A stretch of 60,510 nucleotides of DNA from Saccharicrinis sp. (GCA_024635585.1 JAGXIP010000108.1:1-60510), one strand, 5' to 3'. Shown: positions 1 through 9,615, numbered from the stretch's first letter. The notes: generated by a model from the sequence alone, not told the origin. Numbers and translations are program-made.

Positions 1-15
1 CTAAACAAATGATTT

Positions 16-354
16 ATGGATAATGATATTAAAACTTGGCTTTATGACATTTTACAATCGATAAATGAGATTGATAGCTACTATGATAAAAAACCAAGGA
101 TATTTGAGGAGTACGTTTCAGACACAAAGACAAAAAGGGCAATTGAGCGTGATTTGGAAATAATTGGCGAAGCGGCTAATCGGATACTTAAAAAGGACAA
201 GGATTTTAAACTTGATAATGTTGAGAAAATTATCGGTACTCGTAACAGGATAATTCACGGATATGATAAATTATCAGATGATTTGATATGGAGTATTGTG
301 ATAAATCATTTACCTAAATTGAAAGATGAAGTAAGTGGACTGCTTGATGAATAA
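16..354 (+). CDS. HepT-like HEPN-domain toxin (DUF86 family)
   Basis: Protein of 112 residues matching the HepT/DUF86 family of HEPN ribonuclease toxins. The family's catalytic signature R-x4-H-x-Y is visible as R76, H81 and Y83 in RNRIIHGYD. In characterised pairs HepT is neutralised by the nucleotidyltransferase antitoxin MntA, which AMPylates the tyrosine of this motif. The antitoxin gene normally sits directly upstream, and the first bases of the window contain a TGA at 10-12 closing a frame entering from outside, which would suit an MntA gene ending just before this start. That partner is outside the window, so pairing is inference. The length is normal for the family and no disruption is seen. 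Confidence 0.85.
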   Translation: MDNDIKTWLYDILQSINEIDSYYDKKPRIFEEYVSDTKTKRAIERDLEIIGEAANRILKKDKDFKLDNVEKIIGTRNRIIHGYDKLSDDLIWSIVINHLPKLKDEVSGLLDE

Positions 355-422
355 AGGGCAGCGCACAATCGATTAGACGGCTGACGGTCAAATGACCGCC
401 AGTGCACCTTTCATATACTCTT

Positions 423-612
423 TTTTGATTTTTTTGCCACATGCCTGCCTGCCACAACTGTCCCAAACTCGTTTAGGGAGGCAGGAAACTAACCATAACA
501 ATCAATTCCCTTCACGCTAAGGCAGGGCAGGTTTCCGCTAAGGCGGAACAAAGTTATGTGAGAAGTTACTCTCATGCTTGCCCCAACCCTTCGGGGCTCC
601 TTTCGTAACTCC
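423..612 (+). repeat. Interspersed repeat, copy 1 (longest)
   Basis: Starts with TTGATTTTTTTGCCACAT and ends with GGGGCTCCTTTCGTAAC, with GAGAAGTTACTCTCAT near 560-575. The same building blocks in the same order recur at 43416-43545, in degraded form at 52837-52914, and reverse-complemented at 24353-24440. This copy carries about 60 extra bases in its middle (around 510-555), including CTAAGGCAGGGCAGG and CCGCTAAGGCGG. It lies outside genes and looks like a non-autonomous dispersed element; the mechanism of its spread is unknown to me. Confidence 0.65.
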
Positions 613-810
613 TTTTTTTAATTTCAGATTCAAAGAAAGGGGGAATTAAGAAGGCGGGAAAAAAGAACCAACGAATAGTGGGATTGTCTCTGGAATAGGA
701 TGGGTGATGCCGTTTGCTATGCGTATTGTTTACATTTACTTTTTAGCCTCTACCGGGTTCTCCCCACACAATAATAATAAATACCCAAGTAAAATTAAAA
801 GCCCGCCGAA

Positions 811-905
811 GAACCTATCTATTTAAATTGTTGCTATTTTAGCAGATAAAATAACCCCGGGCAAAATCGAAATAATGGCAAGTGGGGTGAGGATATTAAA
901 GAGTT
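811..905 (+). repeat. R1 repeat, copy 1
   Basis: A 95-base block running from GAACCTATCTATTT to GATATTAAAGAGTT. It recurs at 1951-2046 with nine substitutions and one single-base insertion by my hand alignment, about 90 percent identity. It ends 25 bases before the lipoprotein start codon, so it may carry promoter or leader signals. It contains a short palindrome TGCTA-TTT-TAGCA and complementary ACCCC and GGGGT segments. Confidence 0.85.
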
Positions 906-930
906 GGCACTCATACAAAAAAAACGAATA

Positions 931-1695
931 ATGCTAAAAAACATTCTTTTGTTAATCATTCTAGACTTGACTTTTATATCATGTGAGCAATTACATGTTC
1001 TGAATACAATCTATATTTATGACGAACTCCTATCAACAAGTAATGACACAATTAATATGCCCTTAGAAAATGTAATTAATGGAAAATATACTTTTGAGGT
1101 AAATAAAAATATTTTAAAATCAGGTAATTTAACAAACTCTTGCAATGACGGCATATGGAAATATTGCATTATTGATAAAGATAAGGCTGTTGATTCAATT
1201 GTTGATTGGTCTAGAATAATTACGAAAAACTACTCATACAGTATTCCTGAAACATGGAAGTTAGTTAAAGTATCTGATACTATACGAATTATTGCGATTG
1301 ATTTAAAACCGAAATTAAATAGGTCTTCACTAGACAATAACTATCTAGTTGTTCAATCATTTCAGAAAGAGGGAAAAAGCCTTAAAAGCTTTAATACATA
1401 TAACACCAAGTCAATACAAGGACTGTTCAAGATCAAAACTCATGACTATATCAAAGTAGAGTTAAATGATAGCATTTGGGGATATTATAATCGTTATGTC
1501 ACGTCAAATGAAACACAAATCTTGAATTATAATTTTGAGACGTTAAATTCAGTCTATGAAATAACCTTAAAAGCCGATAGTTGCATTACTAGTACTTTCA
1601 ATCAATTATTGTTCTTTGAATTTATAAGATCGTTTCAAATTAACCATAATCCGATTCTTCCAAGAGTAGGGAAATTAAATATTGAAATCATATAA
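931..1695 (+). CDS. Putative lipoprotein of unknown function
   Basis: I do not recognise this 254-residue protein. The ATG at 931 was chosen because it is followed at once by a hydrophobic stretch and a lipobox-like FISC ending at Cys17 or so, which suggests a lipid-anchored periplasmic or outer-membrane protein; the frame is open further upstream only through a TTG at 904 inside the R1 repeat boundary. The mature part is hydrophilic, rich in Asn, Ser, Lys and Ile, with no motif I can name. The low GC and its position between two R1/R2 repeat pairs suggest a recently acquired accessory gene. Confidence 0.6.
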   Translation: MLKNILLLIILDLTFISCEQLHVLNTIYIYDELLSTSNDTINMPLENVINGKYTFEVNKNILKSGNLTNSCNDGIWKYCIIDKDKAVDSIVDWSRIITKNYSYSIPETWKLVKVSDTIRIIAIDLKPKLNRSSLDNNYLVVQSFQKEGKSLKSFNTYNTKSIQGLFKIKTHDYIKVELNDSIWGYYNRYVTSNETQILNYNFETLNSVYEITLKADSCITSTFNQLLFFEFIRSFQINHNPILPRVGKLNIEII

Positions 1696-1780
1696 AGAAT
1701 AAAGTACGAGTGCCATCAATGCATAACAAATCATAGGTGGCTCTGTGGTTTACGAAACATTTGTACCTTTAATCAGTCCA

Positions 1781-1869
1781 CTAAAGCTTTGGCTAGTAAA
1801 AAGATTAAATTTGGGAATGTTAGCTGAACTCTGTCCTGTTGTTTTTTTAAAGTAGCCAACGCCATCTTA
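1781..1869 (+). repeat. R2 repeat, copy 1
   Basis: Begins with CTAAAGCTTTGGCTAGTA and ends with AAAGTAGCCAACGCCATCTTA. The first 33 bases match 2730-2762 at 27 of 33 positions, and the end matches 2808-2833; the middle is more diverged. It starts 86 bases after the stop codon of the preceding gene, almost exactly as copy 2 does (85 bases). Confidence 0.65.
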
Positions 1870-1950
1870 CATTGAACATTGTCAACCATATTGAGAAATG
1901 AAATAACTGGGCATAATCTTAGGCTTCCGATAGGCTAATAGCATATCGGA

Positions 1951-2046
1951 GAACCTATCTATTTAAAATGTTACTATTTTTAGCACATAAAATAACCCCG
2001 TGCATAAACAAAATAACGGCAAGTGGGGTGAGGGTATTAAAGAGTT
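1951..2046 (+). repeat. R1 repeat, copy 2
   Basis: Second copy of the R1 block found at 811-905, about 90 percent identical by hand alignment. It lies 66 bases upstream of the next small gene (2112-2645), mirroring the position of copy 1 before the lipoprotein gene. Confidence 0.85.
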
Positions 2047-2111
2047 ATACTTAATTATCCCGCATAACGTAAATGCTAATGTATAAAGACATAAATGCTT
2101 AAACGAAACAT

Positions 2112-2645
2112 ATGACATTTCATTCATTTTCAATTATTAAACCAAAATTTACGAAACGAAAGGTTAATATACTTGGACTATTAATGGCTTTATATTTATT
2201 TACGGTTAATTTATACATATGTGTTAAAATATCTGGACTTCTTGGGGAATTGTTAAGTAAAGACCTAATTGCACCGTTCTTATTGACTTATGTTTTTATC
2301 TCAGCTTTTTTTGTTTTTTATATTTACAAGAGGTATGTGCTTGCTTATGAAATTTTGGGGACTCTAACTTTTAAAGAAAAAGAAGTTGAAATAGCTCAAA
2401 GGGATTTTTTAAAAACCTTCCGCTATTTAGACATTAGGAAAATGATTTTAAGAAACTCCTTAAATTATAGTAGAGAAAAAGAAAATGCGTTGTCGTATGC
2501 TTGTGAACTTGACCTCATAAATAAAGAGAAATTGACCATAGAAATATTAAGAAATGCAGTAGTTCAGACTGAAGGTTTTTGGAAACGAAAGATTACGATT
2601 TTTAAAGTTTTGGACGAGAAAATGACGCGCTATAAAGTATATTAA
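2112..2645 (+). CDS. Small membrane protein of unknown function
   Basis: I do not recognise this 177-residue protein. It has two hydrophobic segments, at about residues 20-40 and 50-72, joined by a short loop, then a charged C-terminal region of roughly 100 residues rich in Lys, Arg and Glu that would lie in the cytoplasm if both segments span the membrane. Nothing catalytic stands out. It follows the second R1 repeat and precedes the second R2 repeat, so it forms the cargo of a second cassette-like unit next to the unrelated lipoprotein gene. Confidence 0.55.
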   Translation: MTFHSFSIIKPKFTKRKVNILGLLMALYLFTVNLYICVKISGLLGELLSKDLIAPFLLTYVFISAFFVFYIYKRYVLAYEILGTLTFKEKEVEIAQRDFLKTFRYLDIRKMILRNSLNYSREKENALSYACELDLINKEKLTIEILRNAVVQTEGFWKRKITIFKVLDEKMTRYKVY

Positions 2646-2729
2646 AATAACTAAGTACAATAAATAAAGGGCATGATGGGCTGTCAGTTCATATTTGGAA
2701 TTTTAACTCTTTTAATAATTTGGCTGCAG

Positions 2730-2833
2730 CTAAGGCTTCGGTTAGTAGAAAGAATAAATTTACAACCAAAACCTTAACTATGGCTTGGTGGAGTTTAGGA
2801 AGTTTAGTTTTTTAAAATAGCCCACGACTCTTA
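2730..2833 (+). repeat. R2 repeat, copy 2
   Basis: Second copy of the R2 block of 1781-1869. It begins with CTAAGGCTTCGGTTAGTA and ends with AAAATAGCCCACGACTCTTA, 85 bases after the stop of the preceding gene. The outer parts align well, the middle does not. Confidence 0.6.
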
Positions 2834-2875
2834 TTTAAGCCGTTACCAACAGGCTAAAAAACACAGCAAACAGAC

Positions 2876-3676
2876 ATGACAGTACAGATAATTGTAGTAT
2901 TAATTCTAGTTTTTTTAATAAATCTAATTACGACTTTATCTTATTCTGTGAGAATTGTTGGTATTCGGACTGGTCGGATTGCTGTTTCGTTTGCATTGTT
3001 TAATATTCTGGTACTTATCTCAAGGACAGCTTATGGATTTCAGGCACCGTTACTGGCCAAGACCATTGAAAACAATATTAATTCCGGAGCGGGAGAAAAT
3101 TTGTTTGAATTTCGCTTAATAATATTTGCCTGTTCTGTAGCAACCATAATGGGTGGACTTTTAATACCAACATTTCAGAGAATTCTTTCCATTGCCGTAG
3201 AAAAATTTAGCATCTATAAATCTGTTCCTTCCTTACTTCTGCATAGTTTTTCAAAAGGAGGTATAACTTCGATACGGGAAAGTGTTGTTGTTCCGAGTTC
3301 TAAAAATTTTGTTGACGTAAATTTTAAAAGAGACTTTCCGTGGAGAGTTTTTATAATGAATATTGTAGCTGTTGCTATAATTACTGTTGGAGTTTTATCT
3401 GCATTGTATGCCGGTTACCTAAATCCTGAATTTCGGACAACGGCAAGCAACCTTTCTGCAATAATAAATGGAGTCGCAACTATTTTAATGTTTATTTTTA
3501 TTGATCCTTTTTTATCAATAATGACTGATGACGTTGTTTTGGGCAAAACGAAAGAGAGTTTGTTTCGAAAGTATATTGTATATATGATTATTGCCCGATT
3601 ATTGGGAACTGTCTTGGCTCAAATTATATTTATTCCTTCAGCAAAAATAATTGCATGGATAGCAACAATCATCTGA
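2876..3676 (+). CDS. Lipid II flippase Amj family protein
   Basis: This 266-residue hydrophobic protein resembles Amj (YdaH of Bacillus subtilis, DUF2837), an alternative lipid II flippase able to replace MurJ. The order of features fits what I remember of the family: an N-terminal membrane segment, a second segment followed by SRTAYGFQAPLL (the position of the family's SR-containing motif), GGLLIPTFQR, and three further membrane segments to the C terminus. About six membrane spans are predictable by eye and the length is normal. It would move undecaprenyl-linked peptidoglycan precursors across the inner membrane. The call rests on recalled family features and not on an alignment. It lies in the accessory block after the R2 repeat, well away from other wall genes. 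Confidence 0.72.
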   Translation: MTVQIIVVLILVFLINLITTLSYSVRIVGIRTGRIAVSFALFNILVLISRTAYGFQAPLLAKTIENNINSGAGENLFEFRLIIFACSVATIMGGLLIPTFQRILSIAVEKFSIYKSVPSLLLHSFSKGGITSIRESVVVPSSKNFVDVNFKRDFPWRVFIMNIVAVAIITVGVLSALYAGYLNPEFRTTASNLSAIINGVATILMFIFIDPFLSIMTDDVVLGKTKESLFRKYIVYMIIARLLGTVLAQIIFIPSAKIIAWIATII

Positions 3677-3849
3677 CAAAAAGCGAACTTCTATACCAAA
3701 AATTATAAAGTAAGAGCGGAATTACAATCTGAAGTCAAGAGTGATATAAAATGCAAATCGGGGCTTGGCAGCAAACGGCGAAAATCCAAATTACCGTACT
3801 TTTCAAAATCGGTAATAGTCCAAATAATCGATTGTACAGGATAATTTAC

Positions 3850-3857
3850 TACTTTTG
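3850..3857 (+). promoter_or_regulatory. Putative -7 element upstream of metH
   Basis: TACTTTTG matches the Bacteroidota -7 consensus TAnnTTTG. A TTG at 3832-3834 leaves only 15 bases of spacer, shorter than the usual 19-21, so the -33 element is uncertain. A transcript from here would have a leader of about 95 bases before the metH ATG at 3961. Confidence 0.45.
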
Positions 3858-3960
3858 CACCTCTAATTTTTAGGCATTTATGAGCAAGAGAATTAAGTTC
3901 TGTGAAATGAGCGAACAATCAACGCGTGCAGGGGTTAATAATCGGAAAGCAGTTACAAAT

Positions 3961-6900
3961 ATGGAAAGAACAAAAAAATTATATAAGGCTATTCAGGAAC
4001 GCATCCTGATTTTAGACGGAGCAATGGGTAGCCTGATTCAAACCTACAAACTTGAAGAGGAAGATTATCGAGGCGAACGTTTCAAAGATTATCATAGGTC
4101 TATCAAGGGCAACAATGATATTTTGTGCATCACACAGCCACAAATTATTAAAGAAATCCATGGCAAATACCTTGAGGCAGGTTCCGACATTATAGAAACC
4201 AATACCTTTAATGCCACCACTATCTCACAGGCTGATTACGATTTGCAAGAAGCGGTTTGGGATATCAATTACCAAGGGGCTAAAATCGCTCGCGAAGTAG
4301 CCGATGAATATTCATTTAAAACCCCTGAAAAACCACGATTTGTCTGTGGCGCGATTGGCCCATTAAACAAAGCATTGTCGTTATCGCCCGATGTAAACAA
4401 TCCGGGTTACAGATCCTCAACTTTCGATGAAGTAAAAGAGGCCTACAAGTTACAAACAGAGGCACTGATAAAAGGGGGCTGCGATATATTGATGATTGAA
4501 ACCGTGTTCGACACCTTAAACGCCAAGGCAGCTCTGCTAGCCATTGACGAGGTGTTTGAGCAGTTGGAACTAAAGCTTCCGGTGATGATTTCGGGCACCA
4601 TAACCGATGCCAGCGGACGAACACTATCCGGACAAACCTTGCAGGCATTTATCGACTCCGTGTCGCACATGGATATACTGAGTATCGGTTTGAACTGCTC
4701 TTTGGGTGCTGCCGAGTTGGCACCCTACGTAAGCGAGCTATCGAACAAAGCACCTTTTTACATCAGCACCCATCCCAATGCCGGATTACCCAACCAGTTT
4801 GGCGAATACGACCAAACACCGGAGGAAATGTCGGCCTTGATAAGCACATGGTTGCAGGAAGGCAAAGTAAATATTTTGGGCGGATGCTGCGGAACAACCC
4901 CCGAGCATATTGCACAATTGGCCAAAGAAGCCGATAAGTACAAACCCCATCAAAAAGTAAAAGCACCGGAAATAACGCATCTTAGCGGATTGGAATCGTT
5001 GCAAATGCGCAAGGACACCAACTTTATAAACATTGGCGAACGCTGTAACGTGGCCGGATCACGTAAGTTTTTGCGTTTGATCAAAGAAAAAAAATACGAA
5101 GAAGCGGTTGATATTGCCCGTCACCAAGTAGAAAATGGTGCACAAATCATAGATGTAAACATGGACGATGCCATGTTGGAGGCAAAGGAAGAAATGGTTG
5201 CCTTTCTAAACATGATGATGTCAGATCCTGACGTGTCGCGTGTTCCTGTCATGGTCGATTCATCTAAGTTTGAGGTAATAGAAGCCGGACTAAAATGTCT
5301 GCAAGGCAAATCAGTGGTTAACAGCATCAGCCTCAAAGAAGGCGAAGATGAATTCCTGGCTCATGCCCGCATCGTAAAAAAATATGGCGCAGCAGCTGTG
5401 ATTATGGCCTTCGACGAAAAAGGACAGGCCGACACCGTGGCGAGACGTAAAGAAATTTGTCAACGCGCTTACAATTTACTGACTCAGAAAATAAATTTCC
5501 CTCCACAAGATATTATTTTCGACCCCAATGTGCTGGCTATTGCTACCGGTATTGAGGAACATAGTAACTATGCGGTAGATTTTATTGAAACATGTAAGTG
5601 GATAAAAGCAAACTTACCTGATGCCCACATCAGTGGAGGTATCAGTAACTTATCGTTTTCGTTTCGTGGCAACGATGTGGTTCGCGAGGCTATCCACTCC
5701 GTGTTTTTGTACCATGCCATAAAAGCAGGATTAGATATGGGTATCGTGAACCCTGCCATGTTGCAGATTTACGACGATATACCCAAAGAATTGTTTGGCT
5801 ATGTAAATGATGTGGTTTTCAACACCCGTCCCGATGCAACAGACCGACTGGTGGATTATGCTGAATCAATTAAAGGTAACCAGAAAGAAGAGGTAGAAAC
5901 GCAACAGGCAGCTTGGCGCGAAGGAACACTTGAAGAGAGACTAACCCACTGTTTGGTAAAAGGCATCAGCGACTTTTTAGATGTTGATGTTGCCGAAGCA
6001 CTTGCAAAATACCCTGCTGCCTTAGATATCATAGAACAACCCTTGATGGACGGCATGAATGTGGTGGGTGACTTGTTTGGCGATGGTAAAATGTTTTTGC
6101 CCCAAGTAGTAAAAACAGCACGGGTAATGAAAAAAGCGGTAGCCATTCTACAACCAATTATCGAATCTGAAAAAGCAGCCGGAGGTGGTGGATCGTCAAG
6201 TAATGGTAAAATATTGATGGCTACAGTAAAGGGTGATGTACACGATATAGGTAAAAATATTGTGGGCGTTATTTTGGGCTGCAACAACTACGAAGTGATA
6301 GATATGGGCGTGATGGTGCCCACCGAAAAAATTCTGAAAGAAGCCATCGCACAAGAAGTGGATATCATTGGATTGAGTGGTTTAATTACCCCATCGCTGG
6401 AAGAAATGGCCAACGTGGCCAAGGAAATGAAAAAGCAAAATTTCACTATTCCTCTATTGGTGGGAGGAGCTACAACATCCAAAGTACATACCGCAGTTAA
6501 AATTGAACCACAATACGATTATCCGGTTGTTCATGTTAAAGATGCCTCCAAGAGTGCACAGGTAGTGAGTGCCTTGCTATCGAAAACTGGCAAGGCTGAA
6601 TTTGTAAGGAAAACACAGGAAGAATATGCCGAGCTAAGAGAGCGTAATGCCAACAAAAAAAAGGTGGTTATTGCACCTATTGAAAAGGCGCGCGAAAACA
6701 ACTATAAAATAAATTGGAGTCAGGATCAAATAACTACGCCAAACGCTCCGGGCATTACGGTTTTCGATGATTATGCTATTGCTGATATAAGAAAATTTAT
6801 CGATTGGACCTTCTTCTACCAGGCATGGAATCTAACAGGCAATTATAATGACATTGAAGAAGTAAAAACAGCCGAACAAGAGACCGAATGGCTCAATAGA

Positions 6901-7701
6901 TATAAAACAGAAAGTGCCCGTGCCAAAGCAGAGGAGGCACTTAAGCTATGGCGCGATGCCGAAGCTATGCTCGATAAAATGGAGCGCGACAAGATGGTGA
7001 CACCGAAAGCTATTTTTGGTTTTTTTCCAGCCAACAGCCAAGGAGATGATGTGCTAGTTTATACCGACGAAACACGCACCAAAGTAAAAACCGTGTTTCA
7101 TCAAATGCGTGAGCAACAAGACAAACCAGGCAAAAAAGCCTTTCATTCACTGGCCGATTTCATTGCTCCTGTTTCATCAGGCATTAAAGATTATATTGGA
7201 GGTTTTGCTTGTACAGCAGGTATAGGTATCGAAAAATGGGAACAAGCCTACATGGACGATCATGACGATTTTAGTGCTATCCTGCTCAAATCGTTAGCCG
7301 ACAGATTAGCGGAGGCTTTTGCCGAACTGGTGCATTTTAGAGTACGTAAGGAGTTTTGGGGCTATGCGCCTGATGAGGAATTCAATACCGACAACTTCAT
7401 CCGCGAGCGATACCGTGGTATTCGTCCGGCACTGGGGTATCCCGCTTGTCCCGACCACAGCGAAAAACGTTTGCTATTCGACATGATGGAGGTAGAAGAC
7501 AAAGTGGGCATTACGCTAACGGAGCATTTTAGCATGTATCCCAATGCCTCCGTGAGCGGTTTGTATTTTGCACACCCCGAAGCCATGTATTTTGGCATTG
7601 GCAAAGTGGGCAAGGATCAAGTGCAAGATTTAGCTCAACGTAAAGGAGTGCCCGTGGAAGAAGTAGAGAAATGGATACCAATAAACTTAGCGTATAAGTA
7701 A
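3961..7701 (+). CDS. metH: Cobalamin-dependent methionine synthase MetH
   Basis: Transfers a methyl group from 5-methyltetrahydrofolate to homocysteine through cob(I)alamin, giving methionine and tetrahydrofolate. All four modules are present. The homocysteine domain has its zinc ligands at C246 (GLNCSLGA) and C309/C310 (GGCCGT). The pterin-binding domain begins near [16 protein letters not shown]. The cobalamin domain has the lower-ligand motif D759-x-H761-x-x-G764. The C-terminal AdoMet activation domain has [12 protein letters not shown]. The length of 1246 residues is normal. I start at ATG 3961 ([11 protein letters not shown]), which matches family starts; the same frame is open from an ATG at 3880, adding 27 residues that look like leader. 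metF follows after a mazEF insertion. No cobalamin riboswitch was recognised upstream. Confidence 0.97.
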   Translation: MERTKKLYKAIQERILILDGAMGSLIQTYKLEEEDYRGERFKDYHRSIKGNNDILCITQPQIIKEIHGKYLEAGSDIIETNTFNATTISQADYDLQEAVWDINYQGAKIAREVADEYSFKTPEKPRFVCGAIGPLNKALSLSPDVNNPGYRSSTFDEVKEAYKLQTEALIKGGCDILMIETVFDTLNAKAALLAIDEVFEQLELKLPVMISGTITDASGRTLSGQTLQAFIDSVSHMDILSIGLNCSLGAAELAPYVSELSNKAPFYISTHPNAGLPNQFGEYDQTPEEMSALISTWLQEGKVNILGGCCGTTPEHIAQLAKEADKYKPHQKVKAPEITHLSGLESLQMRKDTNFINIGERCNVAGSRKFLRLIKEKKYEEAVDIARHQVENGAQIIDVNMDDAMLEAKEEMVAFLNMMMSDPDVSRVPVMVDSSKFEVIEAGLKCLQGKSVVNSISLKEGEDEFLAHARIVKKYGAAAVIMAFDEKGQADTVARRKEICQRAYNLLTQKINFPPQDIIFDPNVLAIATGIEEHSNYAVDFIETCKWIKANLPDAHISGGISNLSFSFRGNDVVREAIHSVFLYHAIKAGLDMGIVNPAMLQIYDDIPKELFGYVNDVVFNTRPDATDRLVDYAESIKGNQKEEVETQQAAWREGTLEERLTHCLVKGISDFLDVDVAEALAKYPAALDIIEQPLMDGMNVVGDLFGDGKMFLPQVVKTARVMKKAVAILQPIIESEKAAGGGGSSSNGKILMATVKGDVHDIGKNIVGVILGCNNYEVIDMGVMVPTEKILKEAIAQEVDIIGLSGLITPSLEEMANVAKEMKKQNFTIPLLVGGATTSKVHTAVKIEPQYDYPVVHVKDASKSAQVVSALLSKTGKAEFVRKTQEEYAELRERNANKKKVVIAPIEKARENNYKINWSQDQITTPNAPGITVFDDYAIADIRKFIDWTFFYQAWNLTGNYNDIEEVKTAEQETEWLNRYKTESARAKAEEALKLWRDAEAMLDKMERDKMVTPKAIFGFFPANSQGDDVLVYTDETRTKVKTVFHQMREQQDKPGKKAFHSLADFIAPVSSGIKDYIGGFACTAGIGIEKWEQAYMDDHDDFSAILLKSLADRLAEAFAELVHFRVRKEFWGYAPDEEFNTDNFIRERYRGIRPALGYPACPDHSEKRLLFDMMEVEDKVGITLTEHFSMYPNASVSGLYFAHPEAMYFGIGKVGKDQVQDLAQRKGVPVEEVEKWIPINLAYK

Positions 7702-7927
7702 TTACAGTGAACAGTAAGCAGTGAACAGTTGTAGCGAAGCGACCCCGAAGTAAAATAAATTGGAAGCATCGGGATTTCGTTTCACTCAACATCCCGTCAC
7801 CTTAATTTCATTTATTTTTGACGGCTTGTCTGTAACAAACAGGGAAAGCAGTAAGTACAAACCGGCTACCGCATACCGTTTTCCGCATACCGAATTATTC
7901 GTATCTTGCATTTTAAATTAAATTCAG

Positions 7928-8140
7928 ATGAGGACAACCGAGATAATTAAAGAAATTCAACAGCTCCCGATATCGCAACGTATGTATATCGTGGAAAAAA
8001 CTATTCACTCTATCCGATCTTATCAAGAAAGGAATCAGATGGAAATAGCAGCTGATGAATTATACAATGACTACGCTTCTGACAAAAGCTTGACAGCTTT
8101 GACTAACCTTGATTTTGATGATTTCTATGAGGCAAAATGA
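7928..8140 (+). CDS. Antitoxin of a mazEF-type module
   Basis: A 70-residue acidic protein that begins with an amphipathic stretch, TTEIIKEIQQLPISQRMYIVEKTIHSIR, divided here only for description, and ends with an acidic tail containing DFDDFYEA. It precedes and overlaps by 14 bases a clear MazF/PemK-type toxin gene, the usual order for a type II module, so it is assigned as the antitoxin from position and size. I do not see a canonical MazE SpoVT/AbrB fold. It would bind and silence the toxin and probably repress its own promoter. Confidence 0.7.
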   Translation: MRTTEIIKEIQQLPISQRMYIVEKTIHSIRSYQERNQMEIAADELYNDYASDKSLTALTNLDFDDFYEAK

Positions 8141-8480
8141 AGTTTGGCTAATTGATTTAAATCCAACCGTCGGAGCTGAAATTAAAAAGATTCGACCTGT
8201 TGTTATTGTAAGCGATAATTCATTGGGAAAATTACCGCTTAAGGTCATAGTCCCTATTACAGACTGGAAAGAAAGATATAAGATTGCTCCTTGGATGGTA
8301 AAAATAATTGCAGACAACAAAAATGGCCTTTCAAAAGATTCTACGGCTGATTGTTTTCAAATGAGGTCTGTTTCACACGTAAGATTTGTGCGTAAGATTG
8401 GCGAGGCATCGTTGACGGTGATGGATGAAATACGGCTTGCCTTGTCCAAAGTTTTAAGCATAACAAATGAACCACTTTAG
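8127..8480 (+). CDS. mazF: MazF/PemK-type endoribonuclease toxin
   Basis: A 117-residue MazF/PemK-family toxin that cleaves mRNA at short sequence motifs. The family opening is visible: MRQNEVWLIDLNPTVGAE, then IRPVVIVSDN, then a run of strands ending VIVPITDW. The ATG at 8127 was chosen over ones further upstream because family members start at this tryptophan-containing strand; it overlaps the antitoxin end by 14 bases. The pair sits between metH and metF, which otherwise would be neighbours, so it looks like an insertion into a methionine locus. Confidence 0.9.
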   Translation: MRQNEVWLIDLNPTVGAEIKKIRPVVIVSDNSLGKLPLKVIVPITDWKERYKIAPWMVKIIADNKNGLSKDSTADCFQMRSVSHVRFVRKIGEASLTVMDEIRLALSKVLSITNEPL

Positions 8481-8515
8481 ATTAACTACCCAACAATAAA
8501 AAACACACAATAACA

Positions 8516-9469
8516 ATGACTGCTGCAGAATTAGTTTTAAAAGATAAAGAAACCAAGTTCTCATTTGAACTTTTACCACCCTTAAAGGGCAATAATATCG
8601 ACAAGGTATTTAGGACTATCGATATTTTAAAGGAATTCAATCCGCAATTCATCAACATCACATCGCACCGCGAGGAATATGCCTTTGAAACCAACGGGCA
8701 GGGTTACGTGGAGAAAAAGGTTATACGTAAACGTCCCGGAACGGTAGCCGTGGCAGCCGCCATCCAAAATAAATATGGCATAAAGGTGATTCCTCACATC
8801 ATTTCGCGGGGTTTTACAAAAACCGAAACCGAATATGCCCTTATCGATCTTAACTTTATGGGCATACACGATGTTTTGGTGTTGCGAGGTGACGACACGC
8901 ATAAAGATAAATACCCGGCTCGCGACGAAAAGTGTAACCAATATGCCATTGAACTGGCCCAACAGGTTAACGATTTAAACAAGGGCATATACATGGACGG
9001 CACCAGTAACGATCCCTTCGAAACTCCTTTTGCCTATGGTGTAGCCGGCTATCCCGAAAAGCACGAGGAAGCGCCCAACATGGATTCGGATTTATTATAT
9101 TTAAAGGCAAAAGTAGATGCCGGAGCAGAGTACGTGATGACGCAAATGTTTTTCGACAACGAAAAATATTACGATTTTGTAAAACGATGCCGTTCTATTG
9201 GTATCAATGTACCCATCATACCAGGCATCAAACCAATTACCACAGCTAACCAACTTACTGTTTTACCAAAGATTTTTAGTTGTGAAATCCCAGAAGATTT
9301 TGCACGCGAACTGCGAAAGTGTAAAGACAACGACCAGGTGAAGCAAGTAAGTGTAGAATGGACTACCCAACAAGCCCTCGACCTAAAAAAGAACGGCGTG
9401 CCCATCATTCATTTTTATACCATGATGGCCACCGAAAGCGTAAGACAAGTGGCAGAAGCGGTGTATTAA
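8516..9469 (+). CDS. metF: 5,10-methylenetetrahydrofolate reductase MetF
   Basis: Reduces 5,10-methylenetetrahydrofolate to 5-methyltetrahydrofolate with FAD and NAD(P)H, supplying the methyl donor used by MetH upstream. Its 317 residues fit the family TIM barrel. Recognisable pieces are FSFELLPPLKG with the catalytic Glu near residue 20, FINITSH, VLVLRGDD, and the later YVMTQMFFDNEKYYDF and IIPGIKPI strands. The start follows the mazF stop by 35 bases. The N-terminal FELLPP motif is a slight variant of the more usual FEFFPP. Confidence 0.96.
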   Translation: MTAAELVLKDKETKFSFELLPPLKGNNIDKVFRTIDILKEFNPQFINITSHREEYAFETNGQGYVEKKVIRKRPGTVAVAAAIQNKYGIKVIPHIISRGFTKTETEYALIDLNFMGIHDVLVLRGDDTHKDKYPARDEKCNQYAIELAQQVNDLNKGIYMDGTSNDPFETPFAYGVAGYPEKHEEAPNMDSDLLYLKAKVDAGAEYVMTQMFFDNEKYYDFVKRCRSIGINVPIIPGIKPITTANQLTVLPKIFSCEIPEDFARELRKCKDNDQVKQVSVEWTTQQALDLKKNGVPIIHFYTMMATESVRQVAEAVY

Positions 9470-9579
9470 AAACAAAAATACTACACCATATTTTTCTTAT
9501 TTAGCATATATTATTCAGCTTAACCCTATTATTGCAGCTCATTTAATATTGATTTATAGCGCAAAAAACCCTATATTTG

Positions 9580-9596
9580 AGCTACAAATTATAGCT
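9580..9596. promoter_or_regulatory. Perfect inverted repeat upstream of Fic remnant
   Basis: AGCTA-CAAATTA-TAGCT is a perfect inverted repeat with 7 bases between the arms, 20 bases before the first ATG of the broken Fic gene, whose N terminus is a winged-helix domain. It looks like an operator for autoregulation. That role is inference. Confidence 0.4.
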
Positions 9597-9615
9597 TCAC
9601 GAGCTTAATGATAGA

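Larger units (their letters stand above)
355..930. other. Intergenic region with repeats, no gene seen
   Basis: This 576-base stretch between the HepT-like gene and the lipoprotein gene has no convincing coding frame. It holds the longest copy of an interspersed repeat (423-612) and the first copy of the R1 repeat (811-905), both described separately. Short inverted pieces such as GGCTGACGGTCA/TGACCGCC near 380-405 are also present. Confidence 0.6.
1696..2111. other. Intergenic region holding R2 and R1 repeats
   Basis: This 416-base gap contains the first R2 repeat (1781-1869) and the second R1 repeat (1951-2046). No coding frame of note is seen between them. Confidence 0.6.

Noticed and set aside
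1696-2111. Integron attC sites at the cassette-like repeats
   Set aside because: I looked for the RYYYAAC/GTTRRRY pair and found only loose fragments such as GCATAACAAA; no integrase gene is in the window.
5856-6287. 143-codon open frame on the minus strand inside metH
   Set aside because: It lies wholly within a secure metH coding region, has no family features, and reflects codon bias of the sense gene.
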